This document shows, piece by piece, positions 4,927 to 5,959 of a DNA stretch of 5,959 nucleotides. The DNA is from RUG191 sp045642225. Lineage in GTDB: Bacteria > Bacillota > Clostridia > Lachnospirales > Lachnospiraceae. Position numbers and translations under genes: made by a program. The stretch is taken from contig JAZUIN010000074.1 of the NCBI GenBank assembly GCA_045642225.1, positions 1 to 5,959 on the forward strand. The letters run 5' to 3'. Positions within the stretch are counted from its first letter, which is position 1. The number at the start of each line of letters is the position of its first letter. Under the pieces are notes generated by a model, which was not told the DNA's origin, searched no databases, and saw only the letters and a program-made list of their open reading frames with translations.

Positions 4927-5959
4927 TTAATTAGCTTTTATGTATTGCTGACCAGATGATTCAAGCTGATATATGACTCGAACCAGTTTCTTTGTTGCAT
5001 GCGATAATGCAACATAATAATGTTTGCCTTCGGAACGTTTCTTGGCTAAATAAGCTTTGAAGGTTGGATCCCACAGGCAGACATATGCTGTAGCATTATA
5101 CAAAGCATACCGAAGATATCGGGATCCGCGTTTTTCCATTCGGGAATGACAGTTATCTAACTGCCCAGATTGATAAGTGGATGGTGACATACCAGCATAA
5201 GCCAGAATCTTATCAGGAGAATCAAATTGACTGAAATCACCTATCTCAGCAATAATCATTGCACCCATGCGATAACTAATTCCTGGGATACTAAGGATAG
5301 GAGAATTGATTTCATCCATAATGATTTTGATTTCATTTTCAATTTCTTCGATTTCTGCATCTAACTCACGGATGAGCTTTATGGTGTGTTTCAGTTCTAG
5401 AGATTTTGCAGGCATATTTGAACCAATAGAGGCTCTGGCAGCTTCTCTAAAAGTGATAGCTGTATCTTTGGAATAATGACCTTTAGAGGCAGTTTCTACA
5501 AGATTAGATAGCCTTGTAAGATGAGCATTAGCGACTTGTTTGGCCCCTGGAAATTCATACAGTAATTCATATACAGAATTTTGATGAAGAGTTGGAACCA
5601 ACTTTTCTATCTCTGGGAACAAGATACAGACAAGTCTTGAGATAGAAGTTTTAAGTTTTGCACGTTCTTTAACTTTATCAAAGCGATAACGGGTTAGTGA
5701 CTTAAGTTCTTCATTGTGGTACGATGTGTCTGAGTAGGACTTTAAGTTCACGTCAGACATCAACATAGAAGCAATTGTGCGGGCATCAACCTTATCCGTT
5801 TTCGTCTGTCTAAGGCTAAGACTTTTTCTGTACAGATTTGTATGTAACGGGTTGATAACGTAGGTCGGGAAACCTTTATCAAGGAGATATCCAAGAAGAT
5901 TGTAGCTATAGTGTCCAGTGGCTTCTAGGCCTACTTTTACTTTAGAAACATCTTTCATA
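4927..5959 (-). CDS. IS110-family transposase (DEDD plus serine type), N-terminus cut by the window edge
   Basis: RNA-guided recombinase that moves the surrounding IS110-family element. Numbering from the Met at the window edge, the visible part begins inside the RuvC-like DEDD domain. It has VGLEATGHYSYNLLGYLL with acidic Glu12 and QTKTDKVDARTIA with Asp55 and Asp58. The first catalytic Asp (usually in a GIDVSK-like motif) is not visible, so roughly 50-65 residues lie outside. A coiled-coil-like stretch follows (about 185-217). The C-terminal Transposase_20 domain then shows SIPGISYRMGAMIIAEIGDF (223-242), LAYAGMSPSTYQSGQ with the likely catalytic Ser264, and KRGSRYLRYALYNATAY. The frame is open from 5959 to the TAA at 4927-4929, with no internal stop, so it looks intact as far as seen. 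The Met at 5958 is internal, not the start. The domain match is confident; activity is unknown. Confidence 0.93.
   Translation of the reverse strand, partial: MKDVSKVKVGLEATGHYSYNLLGYLLDKGFPTYVINPLHTNLYRKSLSLRQTKTDKVDARTIASMLMSDVNLKSYSDTSYHNEELKSLTRYRFDKVKERAKLKTSISRLVCILFPEIEKLVPTLHQNSVYELLYEFPGAKQVANAHLTRLSNLVETASKGHYSKDTAITFREAARASIGSNMPAKSLELKHTIKLIRELDAEIEEIENEIKIIMDEINSPILSIPGISYRMGAMIIAEIGDFSQFDSPDKILAYAGMSPSTYQSGQLDNCHSRMEKRGSRYLRYALYNATAYVCLWDPTFKAYLAKKRSEGKHYYVALSHATKKLVRVIYQLESSGQQYIKAN

Larger units (their letters stand above)
4790..5959 (-). mobile_element. IS110-family insertion sequence, 3' part only
   Basis: The transposase gene and the structured 3' flank belong to an IS110-family element that continues beyond the right edge. 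The left limit given (4790) is approximate: it is placed after the terminator-like hairpin behind the ClC gene. IS110 elements usually lack clear terminal inverted repeats and target duplications, so the exact end cannot be read here. The ClC gene is complete, so the element landed in the intergenic region beyond it. Confidence 0.7.

Noticed and set aside
5956..5958. ATG at the right edge as the true transposase start
   Set aside because: The first catalytic Asp motif of the DEDD domain would be missing, and the frame is open to the window edge, so this Met is internal.

Overview
The window is AT-rich with short intergenic regions, AGGAGG- or GGGGA-type ribosome binding sites and sigma-A-like promoters. 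Together with its gene families (an ECF vitamin S component, a MocR/PdxR-type regulator, a FliY-like CheC domain, an IS110-family transposase), this points to a low-GC Firmicute, most likely a Clostridia member of Lachnospiraceae type. The family-level guess is inference; there is no rRNA or marker gene here.

Layout. Bases 1-213 hold no gene but contain two hairpins downstream of the first gene. A minus-strand gene (214-786) encodes an ECF transporter S component. It diverges from a plus-strand MocR-like regulator (904-2187), and both appear to start from overlapping promoters in the 117-bp gap. This divergent pairing suggests local regulation of vitamin uptake, with a vitamin B6 compound the best guess. 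The regulator has Arg where the family has the PLP-binding Lys, so it may no longer sense PLP in the usual way.

Next is a plus-strand single-domain CheC/FliY-like protein (2313-2975). It carries both phosphatase motifs but lacks the FliN/SpoA domain and has no flagellar neighbours. A long bidirectional terminator (2995-3060) separates it from a convergent 60-residue protein of unknown function (3062-3244). That small gene has a perfect AGGAGG and a perfect 22-bp AT palindrome just upstream.

A divergent plus-strand gene (3501-4763) encodes a CBS-less ClC-family anion channel or antiporter. The longer reading from a TTG at 3468 would start inside a consensus -10 box, so the ATG at 3501 is preferred. 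The right end (about 4800-5959) is the 3' part of an IS110-family element. Its transposase runs off the window, and a hairpin-rich 3' non-coding stretch is a candidate bridge-RNA-like or element-end region.

The genes do not form one pathway. The window reads as several single-gene or two-gene units plus one mobile element. I see no CRISPR array, tRNA, rRNA or recognisable riboswitch. The observations most worth a second look are the Lys-to-Arg MocR regulator, the stand-alone CheC domain, the palindrome-preceded small gene and the structured IS110 tail.
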